Assembly: GCF_016802725.1 (NCBI RefSeq)
Contig: NC_052668.1
Location: 26,282,501 to 26,346,500 of the forward strand
Source of the DNA: Solenopsis invicta
Lineage: Eukaryota > Arthropoda > Insecta > Hymenoptera > Formicidae
Direction: 5' to 3'
DNA length: 64,000 bases
Shown: positions 9,781 through 20,345 of the stretch, piece after piece
How positions within the stretch are numbered: the first letter of the stretch is position 1
How the letters are laid out: each line of letters opens with the position of its first letter
Notes under the pieces: generated by a model
Databases searched by the model: none
The model's input: only the letters and a program-made list of their open reading frames with translations
Told to the model about the DNA's origin: nothing
Program-made: the position numbers and the translations under genes

Positions 9781-12700
9781 TATATAGTTAACGTTAAACA
9801 TCACTATTTGACATCGGTAGATTCTTTTTATCGCTAATTACATTTTGATATATAATCTTATGATTGTGGAATTGATTCACTTTTGTATGCACAAAGATCC
9901 ATATGACGTTCCACCGGACATCTTTACAAAATAATCTTGTACCTCTACTCCAGGATAATTATGCACGAAGATTGAGAACGATTCTAATTGGAATTTTGGA
10001 GTTAATTCTGAAGAACATACTCGTCTCAAGCGACTCTTTCTCTCAAATCTTATTAGTGCACGACTAGGAGTATTTACTTGTTAATATAACGTGGAAATTC
10101 ATGTAATAAGTAATAATAATAAGTATTAAAATATTCTCAATTGGCAGTAAAATAAGGTATTATAATTAAGTTGTTTGGTATTGATTTATTAGTAATTTAA
10201 GTGGCGAAGTAATGAATAAATGAATAAATATATGTCGGCGAGAGCAAAGAGTTCTCTTTTGACTTTCACATGTATAGAAACGCAGCCTATGTATTTTCGG
10301 GGACCTTTTGGAGCACCCGGTCGGAGTCTTGGTAAGTTTACATTGTCCTCTGGAAAATTTCATGAATAATTTCCGAGTGCATCAGTGTGCACCGGAGGAA
10401 ACGAATGGCGAGTCCGCAGGAATTGCGAAAGAGAATACGGCTCTCGGACTTCTTTGTTTTGCTCTTCTTTCTGGCGACTGTTATCTTGGAAAAGCGACGG
10501 TATTACGAATGGTCTTAGAGAAAATACAAGCAATCGACCAGAAATGTTAGCAAAAACATTTCCAAAGATAAATCTTACAATTAGCGTAAAAACGGACACG
10601 TGCATTTTGCGTTATCGAGTCAAACGATTCGAGTTCATCACGCACGCGTGGAAGGCAAATATTATGTTACCAAGCAAATATTACATTGTTTGATAAATAA
10701 CAAAGCGTTAATTAACGGTTAACTAAATAATAACTAGCTAAACATCGATTGACGAATTTGACGATTGAAATATCATATCAATTTGCAATATTGTCATAAG
10801 GGGATATAAGTAGTTAGATTCCATAGAGTCAGTCATATAATTCCGTATAGTTCTTATCATCCTTTGAAAGAATCTCTACAAAGGAAAAAGAAATTTGTAA
10901 TGATCAGAAAAAGATATTTAATTTGAAAATGTTAAAATAATTTGTATTTTTGTTTTCTAAATATTTTAAAAATGTTTCAGTTTTAAATGCTGTTTGCAGA
11001 TTTCAAGTACTAAACAGTTTAGAACTGAATCCATTAACAGATTTAAACATTTTAGTATCTTAATTTAAATGCCATTTAAAACAGAAACTTTTTATGTATT
11101 TTAAAGTATAGTGAGAAAATTGTTATGTACATAAAAAGTGAAAAAAAATTTATATTTTAATATTTAAAAACTTAATACTTTTTTTTAGAGTGCAGTAATG
11201 AGTTTACGATGTATTTTATTTTTTATTTATTGCTTTTGTATATTGATTATATTTACAGTTTCATTTATCAAATGTTTTTTTCTTTATTTTTATTATTTAT
11301 ATAATAGAACTATACGACTAAAACACCAATGCTACACGCGTGAGCGATTCTTTTGTTAAATGCATTCTTTTACAACAACAACTCGGAGATTTCCCAGGTA
11401 CCTGACATTTTAATTGTTTCAATAAAAAAATTTATTTGCGCTCCACAGAGCGCGCAACACGGCATTTTGACCCGCGTTACTCTTATCTGTATCACTTTGA
11501 CGTAAAACAGCGGCGTTTTCGCCATGTCTAACTTTTCCTAAATAACGTACGCAAACGTTATTTCGGTAATTAGTTTCTCTCTGGAAAAGGTACACCGGAA
11601 GAGCGAGAGATATATATATATAGAGAGAGAGCAAGCCCGCGTGCAAATCTCCTCGGATTTATTCACGCTCGGCGTTAGGTCAGAATCTACTCGCGTAACT
11701 ATCACTGTTTCTGCACTCCCGCGTGTGCAACGCTGCCGAGCATTTGCCACCCACTCGAAACATCCCAAGTCTGCCACTCTACGTGGGCGTGCAAGCCGGA
11801 TTTGCGTATGTAAATGCGGTCTGTACGAGAGATGACGAGTCGGACGGTAGGGTTGGATGGTTAGCGCCTCGCCTCGCCCGCAGTCCCTTTCAACCTTCCT
11901 TCTCGCGCGCACGATTGCGCGAAGATAATGCGAAGTCTAACTACGAGTTAATCGGAACAAGAGACGGAACTTCCCGTCTCTCAAGAGAGAGATCTTGAGG
12001 GATCGAGAGGACGGGCTTAATTAGGCGATCAAAAGTTATCCCGTCTACTTCGGCGTATCTTAACACAATTAATGACAATCCTGCCTCCGCTTATAGGCCG
12101 CAATGATCATTTTCTAAAATAAAAGGAAAGAGGAAAAGAAATACACGCGCCTCATAATTTCAACGTTTATCGTTATCAAACTCTGAATTGCAGAGAGGAT
12201 ATGTATTCTTTCTCACTTTATAAGAATTATGAAAACCAGATATACGCGTTCTGAAATATCCCTCTCACGATAAGCACGCGAAAGTGATTTTTCTCTTACC
12301 CCGATAGCTCTCGTGGTAAATAGTTACGCGTTCCCGTTGCGCCCTTTAATGAAATTTACGAAAACGGAACTTCCATCACGAAGATCACGTGCCGTACTTA
12401 AACTCCTCGGTAAATAATTTCCGGCAAACTTCGGTTGGCACGTATGTAAGCGCGAGAGCGCGAACTCCCGCGGGAGATAAGCCTTTCATCGTTAAATTTA
12501 TCGGCACTCAAATAATTTACCATCGTCTAGGCTAAGTATTTCGCTCCCAGCAACACTTTCACCATTATTTCATTTACCGCGCTGCCTTGCTCCTCCTCCT
12601 CTCTCTCTCTCTCTTTTTCCCGCCACTCTGATTAATCTGTTTCATTATCTCCCAGCAAACTGCACGAGCGTACGACTCAACTTTTTGTTATTAGCATTTA

Positions 12701-13740
12701 AGGCAGGGAAGCGGGCGTGACACTTGCCTCGTGCAACGTACTCAGACGTAGTAGTTGGATACAGCATCCGGCTGAACGACGAGCGGAGGGTCGAAGTATA
12801 ATAATAGCGCTGCGAGATATGCATAGAAATACAGGGTGATTATAAAGTCCCCGAGACGCGCGTCGAAATATATTTATTCATGAGCCGAATAGTGATCAGT
12901 CTGATTTGAAGATACGTCTGCTCTGCGAGTGTCGAACGTATTAACACGGCTGTCACGCGATCTTCGCGTTTCTTTTTTTTTATGCATTTCTGCACGAGAG
13001 AATTATAGGGCGGCCGTGTATTCTAATTCTTTGGTTAAATTTGGATGGGTGGATCGTTACAGCGGATTCTTAATTGAAAACCGAATAAGTCCTCCAGTTG
13101 TTTCGTATTAAATGCACGAAAAGTTATAAAGGGAAGGAAGAATCGAGTTCGAGGTAGAACAATTGCGACAAATGCAAATTTTGGGACGGCCTGTATCGAG
13201 TTACTTGCGCATTGGGCTAGATTATTTTTTTCCTCGTTTCTTGATAATCACAAATAACGGCGACAGCCGAGCCTCGACAGTGATATTCGTGCCATCGTAG
13301 ATACGCTTAGTTAATTCCGCGGCGTCAGTTTCCGGATGCTGTAAATCTGACAATACAGCTGGCAGACGTTACCCGACAGCGGACGTCATTCGTACCGGTG
13401 CCAGCTGACAGGTGGGACGAATGTGTGATTATAGATTCAAATATATCCTATATGCGGACACACGTCGAACAGTGCGCCAGTTATTACCGTTCGCGCGCGC
13501 GACATTGACAGATTCACTTATCGGCGCATCGTCAATGACAACTCTACCCTACTTCAATTCGCCGTGCACTTCGAAAAAGAGAAGCCGGGATTCGTTTAAA
13601 TTCAAGAGGAGAGATACAAATACTTTGGTGTACTAATTGGACGTATTTACTTTTTGTTACATTAACATGTTTTGATTTAAGTACGCGCTGTATCTTCGAA
13701 GAATTAGAAGACTAAATTTGCGAAGCTTTCAGCAAATTAG
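9781..13740. other. intergenic DNA before the LTR element; mixed AT-rich and CpG-rich blocks
   Basis: No gene is recognised. AT-rich DNA alternates with CpG-rich stretches at about 10,250-10,640, 11,640-12,000 and 12,380-13,560. Microsatellites: (TA)n(GA)n at about 11,610-11,630 and (CT)n at 12,596-12,616. A possible TIR pair, ATACAGGGTG (12,829) and its inverted form CGGCCTGTAT (13,196), might bound a 370-bp element but is too weak to call. Short open frames in the CpG-rich parts have no domains. Confidence 0.4.
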
Positions 13741-14162
13741 TGTAGGAGAATAGATATCGGACAAGGATCGAGGGATCGAAGATCGATTGTTATCGGTCGA
13801 TAATCGTAATGACCTTATATGTTGTCGGAATTTGGAAGAGCGCGAGCGAGCGGGAGTCCGCTGTGAGTCGCGAGCCGAGACAGTGCTCCGTGTCAGAGAC
13901 AGAGTGTATAAGGACAGAGTAAGAGATAAACAGAGACAGAGTGCGGAAATTCAGAGTTAGCCACGAGTTCGTTTTTTCCTTTTACGTGAACTTTTGCAAG
14001 AGACGATTGATATTATTAATTCGACTGAAGCGACAAGATTCGCTCTATATATGTAATTATTTAAATCGCGTATTTGATTAAATTGCGACATTATTAATAA
14101 CAACTATTTTAATCATTATATTTATTTCTATTTTATCCTTCTTAAAATCATATTATCCTACA
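13741..14162 (+). repeat. 5' long terminal repeat
   Basis: 422 bp, beginning TGTAGGA and ending TCCTACA, a perfect 7-bp terminal inverted repeat with the usual TG...CA ends. It contains GTGTATAAGGACAG, a TATA-like sequence at about 13,914-13,920. It reads base for base the same as 18,842-19,263. Confidence 0.97.
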
Positions 14163-14165
14163 ATC

Positions 14166-14178
14166 TGGGGGCTCGTCC
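14166..14178 (+). other. primer-binding site, tRNA-Pro type
   Basis: TGGGGGCTCGTCC, starting 3 bp after the LTR, is complementary to the 3' end of tRNA-Pro including CCA (the same 13-nt start as the tRNA-Pro site known from murine retroviruses). Complementarity stops after 13 nt, where the tandem repeat takes over. Confidence 0.8.
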
Positions 14179-14289
14179 AGCGATAAAGCTCGTCCAGCGA
14201 TAAAGCTCGTCCAGCGATAAAGCTCGTCCAGCGATAAAGCTCGTCCAGCGATAAAGCTCGTCCAGCGATAAAGCTCGTCCAGCGATAAG
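14171..14289 (+). repeat. 17-bp tandem repeat seeded in the primer-binding site
   Basis: Seven head-to-tail copies of GCTCGTCCAGCGATAAA, the last ending AAG. The first copy overlaps the 3' part of the primer-binding site, so each unit carries GCTCGTCC, eight bases of the tRNA-Pro complement. The units read as identical, which implies recent expansion. Confidence 0.97.
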
Positions 14290-14515
14290 TGCCGTAACGC
14301 ATATTATATTATATTACATATTACATGCGAAAACCGTTGGAATGCGAGAACAGTTCAACGCGCGTCGTTACACAGTGATATCGGACAAAGAGACAAACAC
14401 GAAAACAGAGTGTTGTGTACATAAGTGACTCACAAGGAAATTTCGCGAGAGACAAAGACACCTGTTATTGTGTAATATATTGTGAGACTTATAAGTGAGT
14501 TGCGTGCAAGTCGCA

Positions 14516-17500
14516 ATGGACAATATTCAGCATGCAATAATGAAGGATCCGACTAAGTACAAAGTAGAGGCACTTAAGGAGATGCTAAAAAGACATAATC
14601 TATCGACGGCGGGAACGAAGAACGAATTGATCTGTCGTCTGATGGAGGCTGATCCGAATGGCGAGTGGCTACGCGAGGATAACGAAGAGTCTCGCGATCG
14701 GCGTGGCGATGCGGAGGATGTCTCACAGGCTAGCGTTTCAAGGACGCAGCAAGGTACAAGCGCACGACTATCGGAAATTGAGCTTTACGAAAGAGAGAGA
14801 GAAATAGCGCGACGCGAGTTAGAATTAGCGCGGCGCGAAATAGAGATGTTGCGACAAAATCAGCGGATGGAACGCGTGGCAATTAACGAAAATCAAAACA
14901 CTAACAATGATATCGTACGAACTCAATCTGCACAATCAAAAATAAATGTAACTGCTATCGCGGATTTACTCGGTTATTTTGATGGTAAATCAGTGCATTA
15001 CGAGACATGGGAAAATCAGATCCGTTTATTGAAGACAACGTATAAACTAGAAGATGATACGGCTAGACTAATAATCGCTATGCGACTGAAGGGCAAAGCG
15101 CTGGAATGGATACATTCGAAACCGGAATATGTTGCGATGTCGTTCGACGCTCTTCTCGGTGAATTGCGGAGCATGTTTCAGCACCGTCAGTCCAAGATGG
15201 CACTAAGGAAAAAATTCGAGGACCGGATGTGGAAAAAAGAAGAGACGTTCCATGAGTATGTCCACGAGAAGATCATTACCGGAAACCGTGTTCCTATCAA
15301 CAACGACGAGATGCTGGAATATATTGTCGAGGGCATACCAGACGATGCGCTTCGAAACCAGGCACGTATCCAAAGGTTTGACACAGTGGAGGCGCTTCTG
15401 AATGCATTTGAAAAGGTAACCCTGCGAGAGCGAGGTGCGTTTAACTCGGCAAAATTTGAAAAAAGAAACGGTGTCGCGAATAGAGAGGAGAAGACTGAGA
15501 AAGGTGACGCGAAAAGAAGGCCGACAGATACAGTTAGACATTGCCATAATTGTGGTATGCGAGATCATCTGGGGGCAAACTGTCCGACTAAAGATCAAGG
15601 CGCGAAATGCTTTGCATGTAACGAACGCGGACATATTGCGTCTAAATGCCCGAAAAAAGCGGGAACCTCGAAAAGCTGTCTTACCGCAACGCGATCTAGG
15701 AACCAAAAATATGTCAAAGACGTTTCGATCCAAGGTCATCAAATAAAGGCATTAATAGATTCCGGAAGCGATCTTACACTGATGCGCGCGGATGAATACG
15801 TAAAATTAGGCTCACCGCGATTGAAATTAGGCGGAATGCGATTCCGTGGAGTGGGATCAGATAATAACACGACCCTAGGAGAATTCGAGGCCGAAATTCG
15901 TGTTGACGAACACAACTATTCCGTGTGTATACAAGTAGTCTCGGACACGTTAATGCGACATCAAATGTTATTGGGAACCAACTTCTTGGATGCTGTCGAG
16001 GTCAATTTCAAAGCAGGAAAAATTTCCATTAGTCCGTTACAAGAGTCAACATGCGAGAATAAGCATTCGATACCGGAAATATTTAATATAAATTTGACAC
16101 ACGCGGATTTTGAGATAAATCACGTGGACGTGACCGGCGCGGGAAATGCGGAGCAAAGAGCATCGTTACAAAACCTTATTGAAAATTATAAGCCGAATAA
16201 AGCGCGCGAAACTAATATTAAAATGAAACTTATACTAAAGGACGAAGAGCCAGTCTACCAGTCTGCCAGGCGATTATCTCCGTCGGAAAGAGAGGAGGTC
16301 AACGCACAAATCGACGAATGGCTTGCGGAGGGAATTATTCAGCCATCGATATCGGAGTATGCCAGTCCTGTGGTATTGGTCCGGAAGAAGGACGGGGCGG
16401 CGAGGTTGTGTGTGGATTATCGTCATCTAAATAAAAAGATTCTCAAGGATCGGTATCCGTTACCGTTAATAGAGGACGAGATAGACCTATTGCAAGGCGC
16501 TCTGTTGTTTACCACGCTTGACCTGAGAAATGGTTTCTTCCACGTAGTAGTAGAGGAGTCAAGTCGAAAATATACGTCTTTTGTTGTCCCTGACGGACAC
16601 TACGAATTCTTGAAGGTTCCGTTTGGCTTGTGTAATTCGCCGGCCGTATTTCAAAGATTTGTTAATTTAATTTTTAGAGACCTGATACGAGAAGGGATAG
16701 TGATGGCGTACATGGACGATTTGATCATTCCTTCAAATGATGTTGATATCGGACTGAAGAGGCTCGAGAGAGTGCTCAAGGTTGCCAGTGAGGCTGGCCT
16801 TGACATCAACTGGAAGAAATGCTGCTTTCTACAGACGAGAGTGGAGTTTTTGGGGCACGTTATTGAGGCGGGACAAGTGCGCCCATCCAATAAAAAGACT
16901 GAGGCAGTTCGACGTTTTCCGGAGCCGACTAATGTTAAGCAGGTACAAAGTTTTCTGGGCTTGAGCGGCTACTTTAGAAAATTTATTCCAGGTTATGCTG
17001 CAATAGCACATCCATTGTCGAGTCTGCTGAAAACAGGCGTAAAATTCAATTTTGGCGCGGCAGAGAAGAATGCCTTCGAGAGGTTGAAGAAGATGCTGAG
17101 CGAAGGACCAGTATTAAGTCTGTACCGGGCGGGAGCAGAGACTGAGTTGCATACGGACGCTTCGGCGCTTGGATATGGTGCAATATTACTTCAGAGAGGC
17201 AACGAGGACAACCTTTTTCATCCTGTTTATTATTCAAGCGGGAAAACGACATCGGCTGAAGCTAAATACCCGAGCTACGAGTTGGAGGTCTTGGCTATAA
17301 TAAAGGCGTTGAAGAAATTTCGCGTTTATTTGCTGGGCATCACATTCAAAATCGTGACCGACTGTCGTGCTTTCACGTTGACAATGAATAAAAAGGACCT
17401 GTGCGTACGGGTTGCCAGATGGGCATTGCTTCTGGAAGAGTTCCACTATACCATAGAGCATCGTCCTGGAAAGAGCATGGTGCATGTTGATGCGCTCAGT

Positions 17501-18787
17501 CGTAATCCGTTACCGGCGTGTTTGGTTATCGACGAGACAGACGCTGGGTTGACAGCTAGGCTCAGGAGAGCTCAAGAGGAAGACGATGGTGTGAAGAGGC
17601 TTCGCGAATTAGTTTCTCGCGGACAAGCACAGGAGTACACGTTACGAGGTAACCTACTGTTTAGAGAATCCGATGGTGATCTACAGCTTGTGGTACCAAG
17701 AAGAATGCAGGCGCAGATTATTCGTCGAGCACATGAGCAAGGCCATTTTTCGGTGAACAAGACTGAAAGTTTAGTAAAGAATGACTACTGGATTCCAAAT
17801 TTACGACGAAGAGTCGAGGAAATTGTGCGCAATTGTGTTGCGTGCATTCTAGCCGAGAGAAAGCAAGGAAAGCAGGAATGTTTTTTGCATCCCATTGAGA
17901 AGGGGAAGGTTCCGTTGGATACCCTGCATATGGATCATCTGGGACCATTGCCGTCGACGAAGAAGACTTATCATCACATTCTCGTAGTTATCGACGCTTT
18001 CTCCAAGTTTGTGTGGCTCTACGCTACAAAGTCTACGAGTACGCATGAGGTTTTAACGCGCCTGAGGAAGCAAGCGGCAGTTTTTTGCAATCCACGACGG
18101 ATTGTCACTGACCGAGGAACTGCTTTTACATTGAGCGAGTTTGAGGAGTACTGTAAGGTACAAAACATCGAGCACATTTTAATAACAACAGGTGTACCGA
18201 GAGCGAATGGACAGGTTGAGCGAGTCAACAGAACGCTCATACCGCTACTGACCAAGTTGGCTGCTCCAAAACCGCATGAATGGTATCGGCACCTTGATAC
18301 AGCACAGCAGTATCTGAATGCTGCACCTCATCGAAGCTTAGGTTTATCTCCGTTCCAAGTGCTTTTAGGGACACATCCGAGGTTGAAGGATTGTCCAGAA
18401 ATTAAGGAGATATTGGAGAAGGAGCGACTGGAGTCTTTTCAAGACGCCCGAGAAGAATTGCGAGCTGAGTCGAGGAAAAACATCGTCAAAATTCAGCAGG
18501 AGAACAAGCGGAGTTTCGACAGGAGAAGAAAGAAGCCTAGAGATTATCGCGAAGGAGAGATGGTCGCTATCAAGCGCACTCAGCGAGGCCCAGGGATGAA
18601 GCTTTCTGGCAAGTTCTTAGGACCATACGAGATTATCAGAGTCCTACGCAACCATAGATATGTGGTGCAAAAAATTGGTGAGAGTGAGGGTCCAAGTCGG
18701 ACAACGACGTCGGCTGACTACATGAAGCCATGGGTTAGCGAGGACGATCATGATTATTCTGAAGATGATGACGAGGTTTCCGAATGA
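14516..18787 (+). CDS. Gag-Pol polyprotein with N-terminal SAP-like domain
   Basis: 1423 codons in one frame without a frameshift between gag and pol. I start at the ATG at 14,516 (G at -3, G at +4); the frame extends 7 codons upstream only to a GTG. Domains (residues from this ATG): SAP-like helix-extended-helix about 14-46 (VEALKEMLKRHNLSTAG...ELICRLME); Arg/Glu-rich coiled coil about 85-120; gag capsid-like region about 150-310; two CCHC knuckles of spacing C-X2-C-X4-H-X4-C about 343-380; aspartic protease DSGSDLTLM about 415; reverse transcriptase with YMDD about 732; RNase H (TDASALGYGA about 885); integrase with HHCC zinc finger about 1073-1110 and a D,D-35-E triad about 1140-1235 (TDRGTAF; ANGQVE); GPY-type C-terminal module (FLGPYEI) about 1367. 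The tail is acidic; there is no chromodomain. Confidence 0.95.
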   Translation: MDNIQHAIMKDPTKYKVEALKEMLKRHNLSTAGTKNELICRLMEADPNGEWLREDNEESRDRRGDAEDVSQASVSRTQQGTSARLSEIELYEREREIARRELELARREIEMLRQNQRMERVAINENQNTNNDIVRTQSAQSKINVTAIADLLGYFDGKSVHYETWENQIRLLKTTYKLEDDTARLIIAMRLKGKALEWIHSKPEYVAMSFDALLGELRSMFQHRQSKMALRKKFEDRMWKKEETFHEYVHEKIITGNRVPINNDEMLEYIVEGIPDDALRNQARIQRFDTVEALLNAFEKVTLRERGAFNSAKFEKRNGVANREEKTEKGDAKRRPTDTVRHCHNCGMRDHLGANCPTKDQGAKCFACNERGHIASKCPKKAGTSKSCLTATRSRNQKYVKDVSIQGHQIKALIDSGSDLTLMRADEYVKLGSPRLKLGGMRFRGVGSDNNTTLGEFEAEIRVDEHNYSVCIQVVSDTLMRHQMLLGTNFLDAVEVNFKAGKISISPLQESTCENKHSIPEIFNINLTHADFEINHVDVTGAGNAEQRASLQNLIENYKPNKARETNIKMKLILKDEEPVYQSARRLSPSEREEVNAQIDEWLAEGIIQPSISEYASPVVLVRKKDGAARLCVDYRHLNKKILKDRYPLPLIEDEIDLLQGALLFTTLDLRNGFFHVVVEESSRKYTSFVVPDGHYEFLKVPFGLCNSPAVFQRFVNLIFRDLIREGIVMAYMDDLIIPSNDVDIGLKRLERVLKVASEAGLDINWKKCCFLQTRVEFLGHVIEAGQVRPSNKKTEAVRRFPEPTNVKQVQSFLGLSGYFRKFIPGYAAIAHPLSSLLKTGVKFNFGAAEKNAFERLKKMLSEGPVLSLYRAGAETELHTDASALGYGAILLQRGNEDNLFHPVYYSSGKTTSAEAKYPSYELEVLAIIKALKKFRVYLLGITFKIVTDCRAFTLTMNKKDLCVRVARWALLLEEFHYTIEHRPGKSMVHVDALSRNPLPACLVIDETDAGLTARLRRAQEEDDGVKRLRELVSRGQAQEYTLRGNLLFRESDGDLQLVVPRRMQAQIIRRAHEQGHFSVNKTESLVKNDYWIPNLRRRVEEIVRNCVACILAERKQGKQECFLHPIEKGKVPLDTLHMDHLGPLPSTKKTYHHILVVIDAFSKFVWLYATKSTSTHEVLTRLRKQAAVFCNPRRIVTDRGTAFTLSEFEEYCKVQNIEHILITTGVPRANGQVERVNRTLIPLLTKLAAPKPHEWYRHLDTAQQYLNAAPHRSLGLSPFQVLLGTHPRLKDCPEIKEILEKERLESFQDAREELRAESRKNIVKIQQENKRSFDRRRKKPRDYREGEMVAIKRTQRGPGMKLSGKFLGPYEIIRVLRNHRYVVQKIGESEGPSRTTTSADYMKPWVSEDDHDYSEDDDEVSE

Positions 18788-18841
18788 CGCAGGTCGAAGA
18801 TGTACATTCGAGGGCGAATGTAGCAGCAGGAATGGCCGAGC

Positions 18842-19263
18842 TGTAGGAGAATAGATATCGGACAAGGATCGAGGGATCGAAGATCGATTGTTATCGGTCG
18901 ATAATCGTAATGACCTTATATGTTGTCGGAATTTGGAAGAGCGCGAGCGAGCGGGAGTCCGCTGTGAGTCGCGAGCCGAGACAGTGCTCCGTGTCAGAGA
19001 CAGAGTGTATAAGGACAGAGTAAGAGATAAACAGAGACAGAGTGCGGAAATTCAGAGTTAGCCACGAGTTCGTTTTTTCCTTTTACGTGAACTTTTGCAA
19101 GAGACGATTGATATTATTAATTCGACTGAAGCGACAAGATTCGCTCTATATATGTAATTATTTAAATCGCGTATTTGATTAAATTGCGACATTATTAATA
19201 ACAACTATTTTAATCATTATATTTATTTCTATTTTATCCTTCTTAAAATCATATTATCCTACA
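18842..19263 (+). repeat. 3' long terminal repeat
   Basis: 422 bp, identical by eye to the 5' LTR, followed by the target duplication TTAG. It begins 54 bp after the Gag-Pol stop codon. Confidence 0.97.
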
Positions 19264-19267
19264 TTAG

Positions 19268-19909
19268 CATGATACGCGTAGGGAGGATCTACGATTTAAA
19301 ATTAGTTTGCATTTTTATTTTGTGATAGGATGTACACGCAACACTTTTATTTCTCATATTAAATGATTACATTAATTATAATTATATACCTATATAATTT
19401 TTTTATCATATTTTTATCGCTAATACTGATATACGATTACTTTGTTTTCTTTAGATTACATTTTTTTAAACAAAAGTTAATAATAAAACTTTGAAAACAT
19501 AAGTAACAAATCAGGAAGTGCCTTTTATCAGTTAAGTAGTGTAGCAGTTTTTCAAAATATTATTTGCAATAATTAATATTTTTGTGACATAAATGAGCCG
19601 AAAAATGAGCGCTTGAGAAATTAGATCCCAAAAGTATAAGCAATGACGGTAGAATTCAAATGTAACTCTGTTCTATCAGCTACTTTCTTTTAGGAAAAAT
19701 AACTGGCAACTTTACCGTTATAACTTTTACAGGTTATAATATAAGCAGATGTTACTTTGTGTCGGACTTATGTAAACAGTCGAAAAGTTAATATTTTTTT
19801 ATGGATCTATGCATGTACCTTGATTGTGTTGTTCTACAAATAACAACTTTTTCTGTTATCCTTAAATTTTGGGAATTCACGTTTTCAATTTTCTCCGCGG
19901 TTGTAACAG
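19268..19909. other. AT-rich DNA after the LTR element
   Basis: No coding or structural feature is supported. Confidence 0.4.
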
Positions 19910-20345
19910 ATCGTGGAAAAAAAAATAAATTGTGTGATTCAACAAAACTATAGCTGACTGCGTGAGTTCAATAGCTCTATAACTAGGGAGATTTGATAGT
20001 TAAAAAAGAAATTATGTCTCAGAGCGTTAAATAAATCTTTCGCTACAATGAAAATTATATTAAAGTAACGAGTTTTCATTATTAAAGTAGCAAAGTATCT
20101 TAGCTAATATGTTTAACAATTTTAACCTATATATTTTATTGATATTCGTAGAAACTTATCTTATCCTATTAACAAACTTATATTGTTATAATTATGATAT
20201 GTTCAAATATGATTAATTATAATTGCTAATTTTATTTAATCAAAATTTGCTTTTATTTTAATACTTAGAAAACGGGTGGTTCATATACTACGGCTATCTG
20301 AGATCTGCTGAATCAGTAAAGCTCTTCGTTGTTTTAATAAATCTT
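19910..20345 (+). repeat. diverged dispersed repeat, copy 1
   Basis: Shares an ordered series of motifs with 22,625-23,085: a GATTCAACAAA stretch, GAAATTATGTCTCAGAGC versus GAAATAATGTCTGAAAGC, CTACAATGAAAATT, GTAACGAGTTTTC versus GTAACAAGTTTTC, TAGAAAACGGGT versus TAGAAAACTGGT, and ATACTACGGCTAT versus ATATTACGGCTAT. No ends or coding capacity are defined. It is probably an old non-autonomous transposon or an ancient local duplication. Confidence 0.65.

Larger units (their letters stand above)
13741..19263 (+). mobile_element. full-length Ty3/gypsy-type LTR retrotransposon, apparently young
   Basis: A 5523-bp element flanked by TTAG on both sides (13,737-13,740 and 19,264-19,267), a 4-bp target-site duplication. 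Order: 5' LTR, tRNA-Pro primer-binding site, 17-bp tandem repeat, leader, single Gag-Pol frame, short non-coding tail, 3' LTR. The order RT-RNase H-integrase places it in Ty3/gypsy. The two 422-bp LTRs read as identical and the coding frame is uninterrupted, so insertion was recent and the element could still be mobile (inference). No envelope frame follows pol. A clear polypurine tract is not obvious before the 3' LTR; the preceding bases are GCAGCAGGAATGGCCGAGC. Confidence 0.95.

Noticed and set aside
12829..13196. TIR element with ATACAGG ends
   Set aside because: Only seven terminal bases match clearly and no target duplication is visible.
14495..14515. Seven-codon upstream extension of Gag-Pol
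   Set aside because: It would start at GTG. The ATG at 14,516 has a good initiation context and is the expected eukaryotic start.
15203..18255. Long antisense frames within the retrotransposon
   Set aside because: They mirror the Gag-Pol coding strand and contain no recognisable domain.
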